Origin: Neogemmobacter tilapiae
Lineage (GTDB): Bacteria > Pseudomonadota > Alphaproteobacteria > Rhodobacterales > Rhodobacteraceae
Length of the DNA stretch: 64,000 nt
NCBI RefSeq assembly: GCF_014652215.1
Contig: NZ_BMYJ01000006.1
Coordinates: 178,534-242,533 of the forward strand
Direction: 5' to 3'
Under the pieces are notes generated by a model, which did not search any database, had not been told where the DNA came from, and was given only the letters and a program-made list of their open reading frames with translations. Position 1 is the stretch's first letter; the number at the start of each line of letters is the position of its first letter. This document shows positions 9,589-19,695 of this stretch, piece after piece. The position numbers and the translations under genes are program-made.

Positions 9589-10482
9589 ATGCAGTCGATG
9601 ACCGGGTTTTCTGCAAGGCGGGGGCAATTTCAGGGCCAGTCCTGGGCTTGGGACATGCGTTCCGTTAACGGTAAAGGGCTCGACCTGCGGCTGCGCCTTC
9701 CCGACGGGATTGAGGGGTTGGAACTCGCCCTGCGCGGCGAATTGGCCAAGGCGATCAGCCGCGGCAATGTCAGCCTGAACCTGAAAGTCGCGCGTGAGGA
9801 TGGGGCCGCCGCACAGGCCTATGCGGTGAACCCCGCGATGCTTTCGGCCGCGCTGGTGGCCTTGGCGCAGGTGGAAACAGCGGCCCGCAGCGCAGGCCTG
9901 ACGCTGTCCCCGGCCAAGCCCAGCGACATCCTGACCCTGCGCGGCGTGCTGGACGCGGGCAGCGTGGACGAAGACACCACCCCGCTGCGCGCCGCCCTTC
10001 TGGCCGATTTCGCGGGGCTTCTGGGGGATTTCACTGCGATGCGCCGGGCGGAAGGTGCGGCCCTCAAGGCGGTAATCGCGGCACAACTGGACCAGATCGC
10101 CCAGCTGACCCAAGCTGCGACGGCAGAGGCCGAGGCCCGCAAGGACCAAGCCGCCCAAAGCCTGCGCGACACTCTGGCGCGGCTTCTGGTGCAGATCGAG
10201 GTGCCGGATGAAACAAGGTTGGCGCAGGAGCTGGCCCTTTTGGCGGTGAAAACCGATGTGACCGAGGAACTCGACCGCCTGACCGCCCACATCGCCGCCG
10301 CCCGCGCCCTGCTGGAGGACAAGGCCCCGGTGGGCCGCAAGCTGGATTTTCTGATGCAGGAATTTCTGCGCGAGGCGAATACGCTGTGTTCCAAGGCCCA
10401 GTCGCTGGCGCTGACCCGGATCGGGCTTGACCTGAAAACGGTGTTGGATCAGATGCGCGAACAGGTTCAAAACGTGGAATGA
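9589..10482 (+). CDS. YicC family endoribonuclease
   Basis: A 297-residue YicC-family protein. Members are stress-linked RNA endonucleases in E. coli and Bacillus. The N-terminus [13 protein letters not shown] is diagnostic, as are the conserved C-terminal blocks [24 protein letters not shown] (shown only in part here) and the [20 protein letters not shown] end. The protein is mostly helical. The start lies after AAGGGGGCAAG. Its stop overlaps the gmk start by four bases. yicC next to gmk is a common and old gene pairing. Confidence 0.93.
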   Translation: MQSMTGFSARRGQFQGQSWAWDMRSVNGKGLDLRLRLPDGIEGLELALRGELAKAISRGNVSLNLKVAREDGAAAQAYAVNPAMLSAALVALAQVETAARSAGLTLSPAKPSDILTLRGVLDAGSVDEDTTPLRAALLADFAGLLGDFTAMRRAEGAALKAVIAAQLDQIAQLTQAATAEAEARKDQAAQSLRDTLARLLVQIEVPDETRLAQELALLAVKTDVTEELDRLTAHIAAARALLEDKAPVGRKLDFLMQEFLREANTLCSKAQSLALTRIGLDLKTVLDQMREQVQNVE

Positions 10483-11117
10483 CCATGCGACGCGGGCTTT
10501 TGTTAATCCTTTCCTCTCCGTCCGGCGCGGGAAAATCCACGCTGGCGCGCAAGCTGATGGAATGGGACACGACTTTGCGCTTTTCGGTGTCGGCCACCAC
10601 CCGCCCGCCACGGCCGGGCGAGCAGGACGGGCGGGAGTATTATTTCCGGGGCCGCGAGGAGTTTCAGGCGATGGTCGCCGCGGGCGACATGCTGGAACAT
10701 GCCGAGGTTTTCGGCAATTTCTACGGCAGCCCCCGCGCCCCCGTCGAACAGGCGATGCGCGAAGGGCGGGACACTTTGTTCGACATCGACTGGCAGGGCG
10801 GCCAGCAAATCCGCAATTCAGCCTTGGGGCGGGATGTCGTGTCGGTCTTTGTCCTGCCGCCCTCGATTGCGGAACTGGAACGCCGCCTGCGCGGTCGGGC
10901 GCAGGACAGTGACGATGTGATCGCCGGACGCATGGCAAAAAGCCAAAGCGAGATCAGCCATTGGGCGGAATATGATTACGTTCTGGTCAACGGCGACTTG
11001 GATCAGGCCTTTGCCGAACTGGTCACAATCCTGCAAGCCGAACGGATGCGGCGCGACCGTCAGCCCGAACTCTCCGAATTCGTGCGCGGCCTGAACGCAG
11101 AGTTTGCAGCGCGATGA
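10479..11117 (+). CDS. gmk: guanylate kinase
   Basis: Phosphorylates GMP to GDP with ATP. The P-loop is [11 protein letters not shown] near residues 11-21, followed by the GMP-binding blocks [19 protein letters not shown] and [13 protein letters not shown]-like [13 protein letters not shown], then the [10 protein letters not shown] block. The 212-residue length is normal. Two in-frame ATGs (10479 and 10485) are six bases apart. I kept the first because it overlaps the yicC stop as ATGA. The stop overlaps the next gene in the same way. Confidence 0.97.
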   Translation: MTMRRGLLLILSSPSGAGKSTLARKLMEWDTTLRFSVSATTRPPRPGEQDGREYYFRGREEFQAMVAAGDMLEHAEVFGNFYGSPRAPVEQAMREGRDTLFDIDWQGGQQIRNSALGRDVVSVFVLPPSIAELERRLRGRAQDSDDVIAGRMAKSQSEISHWAEYDYVLVNGDLDQAFAELVTILQAERMRRDRQPELSEFVRGLNAEFAAR

Positions 11118-11638
11118 TCTATGCCTTGGACAGCCAGACGCCCATCTTGGGGCAGGGTGCTTGGGTCGCGGATACGGCCCGTTTGGTGGGGCGCGTGACG
11201 CTGGGCGATCAGGCCTCGGTCTGGTTCGGGGCGGTCGTTCGGGGCGACAACGAACCCATCAGCATCGGCGCGCGGACGAACGTGCAGGACAACGCCGTTC
11301 TGCATTCGGATTGGGACTATCCCCTGACCATCGGCGATGATTGCACCATCGGCCACGGAGCCATCGTGCATGGTTGCACGATTGGCCATGGCGTGCTGGT
11401 GGGCATGGGCGCGATCATCCTGAACGGGGCCAGAATTGGCGACGGCTGCCTGATTGGCGCGGGGGCGCTGGTGACCGAAGGCAAAGAGATTCCGTCCGGT
11501 TCGCTGGTGGTGGGCAGTCCCGCCAAGGTGATCCGCGAATTGGACGCCGCGGCGCGTTCCAAGCTGCTGTTGTCGGCAGAAAACTATGCCAAGAACGCTG
11601 CCCGATTTGCCGAAGGCCTGCGCCCTGTTGACCGGTGA
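11114..11638 (+). CDS. gamma carbonic anhydrase family protein
   Basis: A 174-residue left-handed beta-helix protein of hexapeptide repeats, in the gamma carbonic anhydrase-like (PaaY/YrdA) group. The three metal-ligand histidines of the family are present in VLHSD and in [11 protein letters not shown]. The conserved Asn/Gln in [10 protein letters not shown] is also there. Whether it hydrates CO2 cannot be read from sequence, because many members are inactive or act on thioesters. The start overlaps gmk by four bases, so it belongs to the yicC-gmk operon. Confidence 0.9.
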   Translation: MIYALDSQTPILGQGAWVADTARLVGRVTLGDQASVWFGAVVRGDNEPISIGARTNVQDNAVLHSDWDYPLTIGDDCTIGHGAIVHGCTIGHGVLVGMGAIILNGARIGDGCLIGAGALVTEGKEIPSGSLVVGSPAKVIRELDAAARSKLLLSAENYAKNAARFAEGLRPVDR

Positions 11639-11690
11639 TCTGGCGGCATGGCCTGCGGCCATAAGCCTATGCTGGCCCGCTGCGCGGGGT

Positions 11691-11727
11691 GATGCCTCCG
11701 GCGGGGATATTTTTAAAGAAAAGATGG
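11691..11727 (+). repeat. dispersed GC-rich/AT-tail repeat, copy A
   Basis: One of four copies of an intergenic repeat in this window. The core is GGCGGGGATATTTTT, then AAGAAAAGATG. It sits between two convergent genes. This copy keeps the AT-rich tail but has a weaker G/C hairpin than the copies at 20986, 46795 and 46976. Confidence 0.6.
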
Positions 11728-11728
11728 A

Positions 11729-12190
11729 TTAGCGGGGCAGGATCACGCCCAATTCGTTCAGGGCGGATTCTATGGCATTGGCGGGGGCAAGTTCGGCCTT
11801 GAGCGCGTCAAAACGCAGGCGCAGGGCCTTTTTCTCTTCGCCCTTGCAATCATTCCAAGGGCGGCCTTGTAGGCCCATCACAAGGGCATAGTAGCCAATG
11901 AAATGCGGCGCGCCGCCCGATTGCAAAAGCCGCAGATAGGCGGCATCTGCGCCCATATCGCGCAGCTCTTCGGCGGTCATGATCCCGGCCTTGGCAAAGG
12001 CCTTGTCGCTGGCCGGGCCAAGGTTCGGGATGGTGGAGACTGCGCTCAGATCGAGGCCCAGTCGCGGAAGATCTGGCCTTGCTGCTGCGTCGGGGCCGAA
12101 CCGCCCTGTTGCTGCTGTTGCGAAGGGGTGCTGCCGCCTTGCTGGGCGGTGGGTTTGGCTTGTGCTTGTGCCATGACTGCGCGTCCTCAA
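11729..12190 (-). CDS. TfoX/Sxy C-terminal domain protein, start unclear, probable frameshift
   Basis: The last 105 or so residues match the TfoX/Sxy C-terminal domain: STIPNLGPASDKAFAKAGI, TAEELRDMGADAAYLRLLQ, PHFIGYYALVMGLQGRPWND, then a helical tail. TfoX family proteins regulate competence, but single-domain relatives are common and unassigned. The domain frame has no ATG, GTG or TTG close before STIPNLGP. The only start in frame is a TTG at 12190, giving 48 improbable Arg/Pro/His-rich residues. In another frame an ATG at 12174 gives a Gln-rich leader that ends at 12046, just where the domain begins. A one-base shift would join them. Confidence 0.7.
   Translation of the reverse strand: MRTRSHGTSTSQTHRPARRQHPFATAATGRFGPDAAARPDLPRLGLDLSAVSTIPNLGPASDKAFAKAGIMTAEELRDMGADAAYLRLLQSGGAPHFIGYYALVMGLQGRPWNDCKGEEKKALRLRFDALKAELAPANAIESALNELGVILPR
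12046..12174 (-). CDS. Gln-rich 42-residue leader peptide frame, likely 5' part of the TfoX-domain gene
   Basis: This frame starts at an ATG with a GAGG about 12 bases upstream. It encodes MAQAQAKPTAQQGG followed by Gln/Gly/Ser/Pro-rich sequence and ends FRDWASI. The stop lies at 12046-12048, right at the point where the TfoX-domain frame becomes family-like (codon CTG at 12049-12047). Moving one base back at the stop would fuse DWASI to LSAVSTIPNLGP. I read it as the true N-terminus split by a frameshift, a sequence error or, less likely, a programmed shift. A separate small gene is also possible. Confidence 0.4.
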   Translation of the reverse strand: MAQAQAKPTAQQGGSTPSQQQQQGGSAPTQQQGQIFRDWASI

Positions 12191-12296
12191 ATCGACCCTG
12201 TGCCGGGTCTTGCCGATAAAAACAGGCGGATAGGCCGGTTTTTAGGCGCATTCAAGGAAGATTCGCCGAAAACCGTCACAATTCCGCGTGAAAGCG

Positions 12297-12500
12297 TCAG
12301 AGGGGCAACGTTTTGGCGGGAAAGCCGATCTTGTTCAGCGCGGCCAGCAGCGCCTCAGCCGGGGCATCGCCCTGCACATCGGCAATGCGCGCCTCGCCGT
12401 CTAGGGCCAAAGCGGTGACGCCGGGCAGTTTGGTCAGCGCCTCGGTGACCGAGGCACGGCAGTGGCCGCAGGACATGTCGGGAATGGAAAGGCGGGTCAT
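12297..12500 (-). CDS. CopZ-like heavy-metal-associated domain protein
   Basis: A 67-residue single HMA (ferredoxin-like) domain protein. The metal site MSCGHC lies at residues 9-14, with the usual Cys-x-x-Cys. Such proteins bind Cu(I) in the cytoplasm and hand it to a P1B-ATPase. The gene is divergent from the copper ATPase and shares a 92-base regulatory region with it, which supports the copper role. A GGAG lies before the start. SCGHC rather than TCxxC is typical of the free chaperones. Confidence 0.88.
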   Translation of the reverse strand: MTRLSIPDMSCGHCRASVTEALTKLPGVTALALDGEARIADVQGDAPAEALLAALNKIGFPAKTLPL

Positions 12501-12513
12501 GGCAGGCTCCGGT

Positions 12514-12530
12514 CATGCATCTGTTGCATG
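12514..12530. promoter_or_regulatory. perfect dyad between copper chaperone and copper ATPase genes
   Basis: CATGCA-TCTGT-TGCATG is a perfect inverted repeat with 6-base arms and a 5-base spacer. It lies 14 bases from the chaperone start and 63 bases before the ATPase start, a good place for a shared operator. It does not look like a standard CueR site, and no regulator gene is adjacent. Confidence 0.4.
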
Positions 12531-12592
12531 TCAGGAATGTAAGGCTCTGGTCAGGGGTTGCCAAGGGTGCGACACAGGAATCTGATAGCGGT

Positions 12593-14803
12593 ATGGACCA
12601 GATTGCCGAACAGCCCGCCACCCTGACCCTTGCCGTCGAAGGCATGACCTGCGCCTCTTGCGTCGGGCGGGTGGAGCGGGTGCTCAAGGCGCAGCCGGGC
12701 GTTCTGGCGGCGAATGTGAACCTGTCGATGCGGCAGGCGCAGGTGGTCGTGACACCGGGCGTTCAAGGGGCGGATCTGGCGCAGGTCGTGACCGAGGCGG
12801 GCTATGCCGCCCATCCTGCGGCCGTGGGCGAGATGGCAGAGGATGAGGCGGGGCCTTTGGCGCGGCAGGCGCTTTGGGCGGCTGGGCTGACGTTGCCGAT
12901 CTTCGTGGTGGAAATGGGCGGGCATCTGGTGCCTGCCTTCCTCCATTACCTGCATGGTTTGCTGGGGGCGGTGCCCTTGCAATGGGGGCAGTTGATCCTT
13001 TCTGCGCTGGTGCTGCTAGGGCCGGGGCGGGGCATGCTGGTCAAGGGCTTTCGGGCCTTGGCCCGGCTGGCCCCGGAAATGAATGCGCTGGTGGCGATGG
13101 GCGCAAGTGCTGCTTGGCTCTATTCGGCGGTCGTCGTTCTGGCGCCCAATCTTATCCCCCCCGAAAGCCGCGCCATCTATTTTGAGGCTGCGGCGGTGAT
13201 CGTGACGCTGGTCTTGACCGGGCGTTGGCTGGAGGCCAAGGCGCGGGGCCAAGCGGGCGCTGCGATTGCGCGGCTGGCTGGTCTTGCCCCACAGATTGCG
13301 CGGGTCGAAGGGGCCGGGGGTTGGGCCGATCTGCCCTTGGCGATGGTCACGGTGGGCACGCGGGTCATGGCGCGACCAGGGGAACGGATCGCCGTGGATG
13401 GAAGGGTCGAGGAAGGCCATTCCAGTGTGGATGAGGCGATGCTGACGGGCGAGCCTTTGCCCGTGGAAAAAGCGCCGGGTGCGGTGGTGACGGGGGGCAC
13501 CGTGAACGGCGCGGGCACACTGATCTATCGAGCGGAACGGGTGGGGGCCGATACGGTTCTGGCGCGAATCGTGACGCTGGTGCAGCAGGCGCAGGGGCAG
13601 AAACTGCCGGTGCAGGCGCTGGTGGATCGGGTGACGCTCTGGTTCGTGCCTGTCGTCATGGCTTTGGCGGTATTGGCCTTTACCGGATGGCTTGTGGCAG
13701 GTGCGGGCATGGCGCAGGCCTTGGTGGCGGGCGTTTCGGTCCTGATCATCGCCTGCCCCTGCGCCATGGGCTTGGCAACGCCCGTTTCAATTCTGGTGGG
13801 CACGGGGCGCGCTGCGGAACTGGGCATCCTGTTCCGGCGGGGCGATGCCTTGCAGGCGCTGGCGGACGTTCAAAAGGTGGGTTTTGACAAAACTGGCACG
13901 CTGACCGAAGGCAAGCCCAAGGTTGTGGCCCTGCAAGCGCTGGGGATCAGCGAAGATGACCTCTTGCGGCTGGCTAGCGGGGTGGAGGCCTTGTCAGAAC
14001 ATCCCTTGGCGGCGGCGGTGGTGGCTGGGGCGCAGGAACGCGGCCTTGCCCCGCCCAAGGCGCAGGGTTTCACGATGCAGCCGGGGCAGGGGGCCGAGGC
14101 GCTGGTCGATGGACAGAAAATACGGGTTGGCAAGCCCTTGGGCGATTGGCCCGCGGCGATCTTGGCGCAGGCCGCCGCATGGCAGGGGGCGGGCCAGACG
14201 GTGATCTATATCGATCGGGACGCGCAGCCTGCCGGGATCATCGCCATGGCCGACCGAACGCGCCCCACCGCGCGGCGTGTGGTGCAAGCCTTGGCTGAAA
14301 TGGGCGTTGGCGCAGCCGTGATCAGCGGTGACGCCGCGCCGGTGGTGCGGCGCTTGGCCGATGATCTGGGCATCGCTACAGCGATGGGCGGTGTCTTGCC
14401 CGAAGGCAAGGTTGCGGCGGTGAAAGAACTGGGCCAAGGCACCGCCTTTGTCGGCGATGGAATCAACGATGCGCCCGCCCTTGCCGCTGCGGATGTTGGC
14501 ATCGCCATCGGCGGCGGCACCGATGTCGCGGTTGAGGCCGCCGAGGTTGTTTTGATGTCTGGCGACCCCCTGGCCGTCGCCACCGCCATCCGCGTCGCCC
14601 GCGCCACGATGCGCAACATCAAGCAGAACCTGTTCTGGGCCTTTGCCTACAATGCCTTGCTGATTCCCGTGGCGGCAGGGGCCTTGGTGCCCTTTGGTGG
14701 ACCGCAACTTTCCCCCATGCTGGCCGCGGGCGCGATGGCGCTTTCTTCGGTCATGGTGCTGACCAACGCCCTCAGACTGCGCAATCTGCGGGCAGTCCGC
14801 TGA
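12593..14803 (+). CDS. copA: copper-translocating P1B-type ATPase
   Basis: Exports Cu(I) across the inner membrane using ATP. Domains in order: one N-terminal HMA domain with GMTCASC at residues 17-23, paired membrane helices from about 95, the actuator motif TGEPLPVEK, the membrane metal motif CPC at 388-390, phosphorylation site DKTGT at 432-436, SEHPL for nucleotide binding and GDGINDAP at 621-628. 736 residues is a normal length. I chose ATG 12593. An ATG at 12515 lies inside the divergent promoter dyad. CopA (export for detoxification) and a slower assembly-type exporter cannot be told apart here. Confidence 0.93.
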   Translation: MDQIAEQPATLTLAVEGMTCASCVGRVERVLKAQPGVLAANVNLSMRQAQVVVTPGVQGADLAQVVTEAGYAAHPAAVGEMAEDEAGPLARQALWAAGLTLPIFVVEMGGHLVPAFLHYLHGLLGAVPLQWGQLILSALVLLGPGRGMLVKGFRALARLAPEMNALVAMGASAAWLYSAVVVLAPNLIPPESRAIYFEAAAVIVTLVLTGRWLEAKARGQAGAAIARLAGLAPQIARVEGAGGWADLPLAMVTVGTRVMARPGERIAVDGRVEEGHSSVDEAMLTGEPLPVEKAPGAVVTGGTVNGAGTLIYRAERVGADTVLARIVTLVQQAQGQKLPVQALVDRVTLWFVPVVMALAVLAFTGWLVAGAGMAQALVAGVSVLIIACPCAMGLATPVSILVGTGRAAELGILFRRGDALQALADVQKVGFDKTGTLTEGKPKVVALQALGISEDDLLRLASGVEALSEHPLAAAVVAGAQERGLAPPKAQGFTMQPGQGAEALVDGQKIRVGKPLGDWPAAILAQAAAWQGAGQTVIYIDRDAQPAGIIAMADRTRPTARRVVQALAEMGVGAAVISGDAAPVVRRLADDLGIATAMGGVLPEGKVAAVKELGQGTAFVGDGINDAPALAAADVGIAIGGGTDVAVEAAEVVLMSGDPLAVATAIRVARATMRNIKQNLFWAFAYNALLIPVAAGALVPFGGPQLSPMLAAGAMALSSVMVLTNALRLRNLRAVR

Positions 14804-14823
14804 GTCTTTGGGCAAAAAATCGC

Positions 14824-14838
14824 GCAGTGAAACACTGC
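14824..14838 (+). terminator. short hairpin after copper ATPase gene
   Basis: GCAGTG-AAA-CACTGC is a perfect 6-base stem 20 bases after the stop of the copper ATPase gene. The following bases (CTCACCTCTTATC) are only weakly T-rich, so termination is uncertain. Confidence 0.35.
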
Positions 14839-14848
14839 TCACCTCTTA

Positions 14849-14862
14849 TCAAAGCGCTTTGA
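14849..14862. promoter_or_regulatory. LacI/GalR-type operator palindrome upstream of glycogen operon
   Basis: TCAAAGCGCTTTGA is a perfect 14-base palindrome with the central CG typical of LacI/GalR-family operators. It lies 177 bases before the glgP start in the only sizeable gap upstream of the six-gene glycogen operon. The same sequence type is described for sugar regulators of this family in alphaproteobacteria, as far as I recall. No regulator gene is next to it. Confidence 0.6.
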
Positions 14863-14931
14863 AAAAAGATAACCAATTGATTCTATGAATAACTCATTGC
14901 GTGATCTTGCCCCTGTCCTGCGCTAACATCG

Positions 14932-14941
14932 AAACCGGTTT
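14932..14941. promoter_or_regulatory. second operator-like palindrome upstream of glycogen operon
   Basis: AAACCGGTTT, inside TCGAAACCGGTTTGA, is a 10-base palindrome. Its outer TC...GA and AAA...TTT resemble the site at 14849, with a CCGG core and one extra base on the left. The centres are 81 bases apart, close to a whole number of helical turns (about 7.7), so looping is possible but not shown. Confidence 0.4.
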
Positions 14942-15038
14942 GATGATGCGTGAAACTGACAGCGGGCCTTGACCTGACCGATGGGAAGCGCAGTGTAAAA
15001 GGTGACGGCAGCGCTGCCACCATGGACGGAAGCAAGAC

Positions 15039-17432
15039 GTGAAAGATTTCAGCCTGACCCCCGATCTGCTGCAAAGCGATATCCTGCGCCACCTGACCTA
15101 TACCTTGGGCAAGGACGCGGACCATGCCAGCATCTATGACTGGCGCATGGCGCTGTCCTATGCGATCCGCGACCGGATCGTGGAACCTTGGTTTGCCAGC
15201 ACGCGGGCGACCTATGGGCAGGATCACAAGCGGGTCTATTACCTGTCGATGGAGTTCCTGATTGGTCGGATCCTTGAGGATGCGACCGTCAATCTGGGCC
15301 TGCGCGAACAGGCCGACAGGGCTATGGCCGCACTGGGCCAGGATTTCCGTGCGATTGTCGAGGATGAACCCGATGCGGCGCTGGGCAATGGGGGCCTAGG
15401 CCGTCTGGCGGCCTGTTTCATGGAAAGCATGGCGACGCTGGGTTGCCCCGCCTATGGCTATGGCATCCGCTATGAACATGGGCTGTTCCGCCAGCGCTTT
15501 GAAAGCGGGCGTCAGGTGGAAACACCCGAGGATTGGCTGAATCAGACCCATCCGTGGGAATTTGTTCGGCCCGAAGCGGCCTATACCGTCGGCTTCAAGG
15601 GCGAGGTCAAGGTCGAGGGCGGGCGTGAGATCTGGCATCCCGGTGAAACGGTCAAGGCGCAGGCCTTTGACACGCCGGTGGTCGGCTGGCAGGGCAAATG
15701 GGCCAATACGCTGCGGCTGTGGGGGGCTTTGCCCACGACGCAATTCGATCTGGCGCGTTTCAACCGGGGCGAATATGCGGCGGCGGCCGAGCCTGAGGCC
15801 TTGGCGCGGACGCTTTCCCGCGTGCTTTACCCGGAAGACACGACCTATCAGGGCAAGGAACTGCGGTTAAAGCAGGAATTCCTGCTGACCAGCGCCGCGC
15901 TGCAAGACATCTTGCGCCGTTATCTGGCCAGCCATGCCGACCTGCGGGCCTTGCCCAAGCATGTGGCGATCCAGATGAACGACACCCACCCGGCGCTGGC
16001 CGGGCCTGAATTGATCCGCCTTTTGGTCGATGAACACCGGATGGATTTTAAAGAGGCCCTGCCCATCGCGCAGGCTTGCCTTGGCTATACCAACCACACC
16101 CTGCTGCCCGAGGCGCTGGAACGTTGGGCGACCTTTACCTTTGGCAACGTCCTCCCGCGCCACATGCAGATCGTCGAACGCATCGACGCCTGGCACAAGG
16201 AAGAACACCATGCCCGCCCGCATTACGTCGGTATCGTGAAGCACCACGAGGTGCGGATGGGCGAACTGGCCTTCATCATGGCGCATAAGGTGAATGGCGT
16301 TTCAGCCCTGCATTCCGATCTGGTGAAAAAGAACCTGTTCCCGGAGCTAGAGGCCCTGCACCCCGGCCGGATCATCAACCAGACCAATGGCGTGACCCCG
16401 CGCCGCTGGCTGAAAATGTGCAACCCAGCGCTTTCCACCTTGATCACCGAAACGGTCGGCGAAGGCTGGGAGGCTGATCTGGACAAACTGAACGGTCTGG
16501 TGCCGCACACCGCTGATGCCGGGTTCCTTGATGCCTTTGGCGCTGCAAAGCGGGCGAACAAGGCCGCCTTGGCCACCTGGATCAAGGACCATTGTGGCGT
16601 CACAGTCAGTGCTGACGCCTTGTTTGATGTGCAGGTGAAACGCATCCACGAATACAAGCGCCAACTGCTGAATATCCTGGAAACCATCTCCCGCTGGCAC
16701 GCCATCAGGCAGAACCCGAATGCGCCTTGGGTGCCGCGCGTCAAGATTTTTGGCGGCAAGTCCGCGCCGGGCTATGCGGTGGCCAAGGAAATCATCCATC
16801 TGATCAATGACGTGGGGCAGGTGATCAACAATGATCCGCTGACCCGCGATCTGCTCAAGGTGGTCTATCCGGCGAACTACAATGTCAGCATGGCCGAACG
16901 GCTGATCCCGGCGGCGGACCTGTCGGAACAGATATCGACAGCGGGGAAAGAGGCTTCGGGCACCGGCAACATGAAGTTCATGATGAACGGCGCGCCGACC
17001 ATCGGCACGCTGGACGGGGCGAATGTCGAAATCCTGCAAGAGGTGGGGGCTGAAAACTTCTTCCTGTTCGGGCTGACCGCGGACCAAGTGCCGAAACGGC
17101 GTGAGGATGCGGAGCATTCGAAAAAGGCGATCATGGCGAGCCAAGCCTTGCAAGATGTCTTGCAGATGATTGCCGAAGGCCGGTTCAGCCCCGATGAACC
17201 CGAACGCTATCATGGGCTGGTGCATCGCGTCTGGCATCACGACTACTTCCTCGTGGCTGATGATTTCGATGCCTACCTCGCCGCACAGGCGCAGGTGGAC
17301 CGGGCCTATGCCGACCGTCAGGGCTGGCTCAAGATGGCGGCGATGAACACGGCGCGTTCGGGGTTCTTTTCGTCGGATCGCACGATCAAAGGCTATATGG
17401 CGGATATCTGGTCGGCAAAAAGCGTGCTATAA
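15039..17432 (+). CDS. glgP: glycogen phosphorylase
   Basis: Releases glucose-1-phosphate from glycogen chain ends (GT35, pyridoxal phosphate enzyme). The 797 residues show YLSMEFLIGR near residue 70, NGGLGRLAACFMES, MNDTHPAL, KRIHEYKRQLLN and the cofactor site EASGTGNMKFMMNG with Lys646. The start is a GTG with GGACGGA upstream. An ATG at 15022 is out of frame and hits a stop at once. As the first gene of the operon it follows a 235-base regulatory region. 41 bases separate it from glgB. Confidence 0.96.
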   Translation: MKDFSLTPDLLQSDILRHLTYTLGKDADHASIYDWRMALSYAIRDRIVEPWFASTRATYGQDHKRVYYLSMEFLIGRILEDATVNLGLREQADRAMAALGQDFRAIVEDEPDAALGNGGLGRLAACFMESMATLGCPAYGYGIRYEHGLFRQRFESGRQVETPEDWLNQTHPWEFVRPEAAYTVGFKGEVKVEGGREIWHPGETVKAQAFDTPVVGWQGKWANTLRLWGALPTTQFDLARFNRGEYAAAAEPEALARTLSRVLYPEDTTYQGKELRLKQEFLLTSAALQDILRRYLASHADLRALPKHVAIQMNDTHPALAGPELIRLLVDEHRMDFKEALPIAQACLGYTNHTLLPEALERWATFTFGNVLPRHMQIVERIDAWHKEEHHARPHYVGIVKHHEVRMGELAFIMAHKVNGVSALHSDLVKKNLFPELEALHPGRIINQTNGVTPRRWLKMCNPALSTLITETVGEGWEADLDKLNGLVPHTADAGFLDAFGAAKRANKAALATWIKDHCGVTVSADALFDVQVKRIHEYKRQLLNILETISRWHAIRQNPNAPWVPRVKIFGGKSAPGYAVAKEIIHLINDVGQVINNDPLTRDLLKVVYPANYNVSMAERLIPAADLSEQISTAGKEASGTGNMKFMMNGAPTIGTLDGANVEILQEVGAENFFLFGLTADQVPKRREDAEHSKKAIMASQALQDVLQMIAEGRFSPDEPERYHGLVHRVWHHDYFLVADDFDAYLAAQAQVDRAYADRQGWLKMAAMNTARSGFFSSDRTIKGYMADIWSAKSVL

Positions 17433-17472
17433 CAGTCTGATAGATAAGCTGTAACTCCTGGGGAGGGGAAAT

Positions 17473-19656
17473 ATGGCCAAGGCACCCGCGAAACCGACGC
17501 TGCCGCAACTGCACCCGGATGAGGCGCGGGCGCTGATCGAAGGGCGGCACGGCAATCCCTTTGCCGTGCTGGGCCTGCATGATCGGGGTGGGGTCTTTGT
17601 TCTGACGGCCTTTGTGCCGGGGGCCGAAAGCCTGTTGGCCATGCAGGGCAAGGCCAAGCCGGTGGAATGTGCAGCCTTGGGCGAGGGGATATTTCAGGCC
17701 ATCCTGCCCAAGAAAGACGCCTATCGCCTGCGCGCGCAGGGGCATGGCGCGGAATGGGAATTTGAAGATCCCTATCGCTTTGGCCCCGTCTTGGGCGAAA
17801 TGGACGAATATCTTTTGGGCGAAGGCACGCATCGCCGTCTGTGGCAGGTTCTGGGTGCGCATGTGATGACGCATGAAGGCGTGCCCGGTGTGCATTTCGC
17901 CGTCTGGGCCCCCAATGCCGACCGGGTTTCGGTGGTGGGCGATTTCAACATTTGGGACGGCCGCCGCCACGCCATGCGCAAACGCGGTGCGACGGGCGTT
18001 TGGGAGATTTTCATCCCTGGCCTGACCGAAGGCGTCAGCTATAAATACGAAATTCGTGGGCCGGGCGGGGCGATCCTGCCGCTCAAGGCCGATCCGGTGG
18101 GCTTTGGTTCGGAACATCCGCCCGCGAACGCCTCGGTCGTGCGGGTGATCCGGGGCGATTGGAACGACGGCGATTGGATGGCAGGGCGTGCGGCCAAGCA
18201 TAAGATCGACGCGCCGATCAGCATCTATGAGGTGCAACTGGGCTCGTGGCGGCGGGCCGAGGGCAATCGGATGCTCTCTTATACCGAATTGGCCACCCAA
18301 CTGGTCGATTACGTGGCCGATATGGGATTTACCCATATCGAATGCCTGCCGGTGTCGGAGTTTCCCTTTGATGGAAGTTGGGGCTATCAGCCCGTTGGCA
18401 TGTTCGCCCCCACCATCCGCCACGGCACGCCGCAGGAATTCCGCGCGCTGATTGACGCGGCCCACCGCCGGGGCCTTGGTGTCCTCTTGGATTGGGTTCC
18501 GGGCCATTTCCCCACCGATCCTCATGGGTTGGGCCGGTTCGACGGCACGCCGCTTTATGAACATGCCGACCCACGCGAAGGATTCCATCAGGATTGGAAT
18601 ACCCTAATCTACAACTATGGCCGGACCGAGGTGCAGAATTACCTCGTCTCCAACGCCCTGTATTGGCTCGAGGAATACCATATCGACGGGCTGCGGGTGG
18701 ATGCCGTGGCCTCCATGCTCTACCGCGACTATTCCCGCAAAGACGGCGAATGGGTGCCCAACCGCGACGGCGGACGCGAGAATTATGAGGCGATTGCCGT
18801 TCTGCGCAACATGAACGTCACCGCTTATGGGCAGGTGCCGGGTGTGATGACGGTGGCCGAGGAAAGCACCGCCTTTCCGGGCGTCTCACGCCCCGTCAAT
18901 CATGGCGGGCTGGGGTTCGGGTTCAAATGGAACATGGGCTGGATGAATGACACCCTGTCCTATATGCAGCGCGACCCGATCCACCGGAAGTATCACCATC
19001 ACCAAATGACCTTTGGCCTGCATTATGCTTGGTCAGAAAACTACATCCTGCCGATCAGCCATGACGAGGTGGTGCATGGCAAGGGTTCCATGCTCGCCAA
19101 GATGCCCGGCGATGGCGATCAGAAATTTGCCAACCTTCGGGCCTATTATGGGTTCATGTGGGCGCATCCGGGGAAAAAGCTGCTCTTCATGGGGCAGGAA
19201 TTCGCCCAAGGCGCCGAATGGAACCACAACCAAAGCCTTGACTGGCATTTGCTGGACCATCCCCAGCACAGCGGGATGCAGGCCTTGGTCCGCGATCTGA
19301 ACCGCGTCTACCGCGAAACCCCCGCGCTGCATGTGAACGACACCCGGCCCGAGGGTTTTCAATGGATCGAAAGCAATGACGCCGAGGCTAGCACCTATTC
19401 CTGGGTCCGCCATGGCGGCGGGGGCATGGTGGTCGCGGTGGTCAACATGACCCCGGTCGAACGTCAGTATCGGCTGGGTCTGCCTGCGGCGGGACATTGG
19501 CGCGAGGTGATGAACACCGATGCTGCCCTTTATGGCGGCGGCAACCGGGGCAATGCCGGTGCCATCGACAGCGAACCGACGCCTTGGCACGGTCAGGCGC
19601 AATCGGCGCTTGTCACGCTGCCGCCACTGACCGCAATCTATCTTCAACAGGGTTGA
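17473..19656 (+). CDS. glgB: 1,4-alpha-glucan branching enzyme
   Basis: Makes alpha-1,6 branches in glycogen (GH13). Order of domains: an N-terminal beta-sandwich, a CBM48 domain with [21 protein letters not shown], the TIM-barrel and a C-terminal sandwich. The catalytic residues align as Asp410 (LRVDAVASM), Glu463 (VAEEST) and Asp531 ([12 protein letters not shown]). 727 residues matches the enzyme of E. coli. The ATG follows a strong GGGGAGGGGAA site. Confidence 0.97.
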   Translation: MAKAPAKPTLPQLHPDEARALIEGRHGNPFAVLGLHDRGGVFVLTAFVPGAESLLAMQGKAKPVECAALGEGIFQAILPKKDAYRLRAQGHGAEWEFEDPYRFGPVLGEMDEYLLGEGTHRRLWQVLGAHVMTHEGVPGVHFAVWAPNADRVSVVGDFNIWDGRRHAMRKRGATGVWEIFIPGLTEGVSYKYEIRGPGGAILPLKADPVGFGSEHPPANASVVRVIRGDWNDGDWMAGRAAKHKIDAPISIYEVQLGSWRRAEGNRMLSYTELATQLVDYVADMGFTHIECLPVSEFPFDGSWGYQPVGMFAPTIRHGTPQEFRALIDAAHRRGLGVLLDWVPGHFPTDPHGLGRFDGTPLYEHADPREGFHQDWNTLIYNYGRTEVQNYLVSNALYWLEEYHIDGLRVDAVASMLYRDYSRKDGEWVPNRDGGRENYEAIAVLRNMNVTAYGQVPGVMTVAEESTAFPGVSRPVNHGGLGFGFKWNMGWMNDTLSYMQRDPIHRKYHHHQMTFGLHYAWSENYILPISHDEVVHGKGSMLAKMPGDGDQKFANLRAYYGFMWAHPGKKLLFMGQEFAQGAEWNHNQSLDWHLLDHPQHSGMQALVRDLNRVYRETPALHVNDTRPEGFQWIESNDAEASTYSWVRHGGGGMVVAVVNMTPVERQYRLGLPAAGHWREVMNTDAALYGGGNRGNAGAIDSEPTPWHGQAQSALVTLPPLTAIYLQQG

Positions 19657-19695
19657 GTGCAGAGCCGGAATACCGGCCTGAAGGGAGGACGAGGA

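Noticed and set aside
9523-10938. A 471-residue minus-strand open frame across yicC and gmk
   Set aside because: It overlaps two conserved genes completely and shows only Arg/Pro/Gly-rich sequence.
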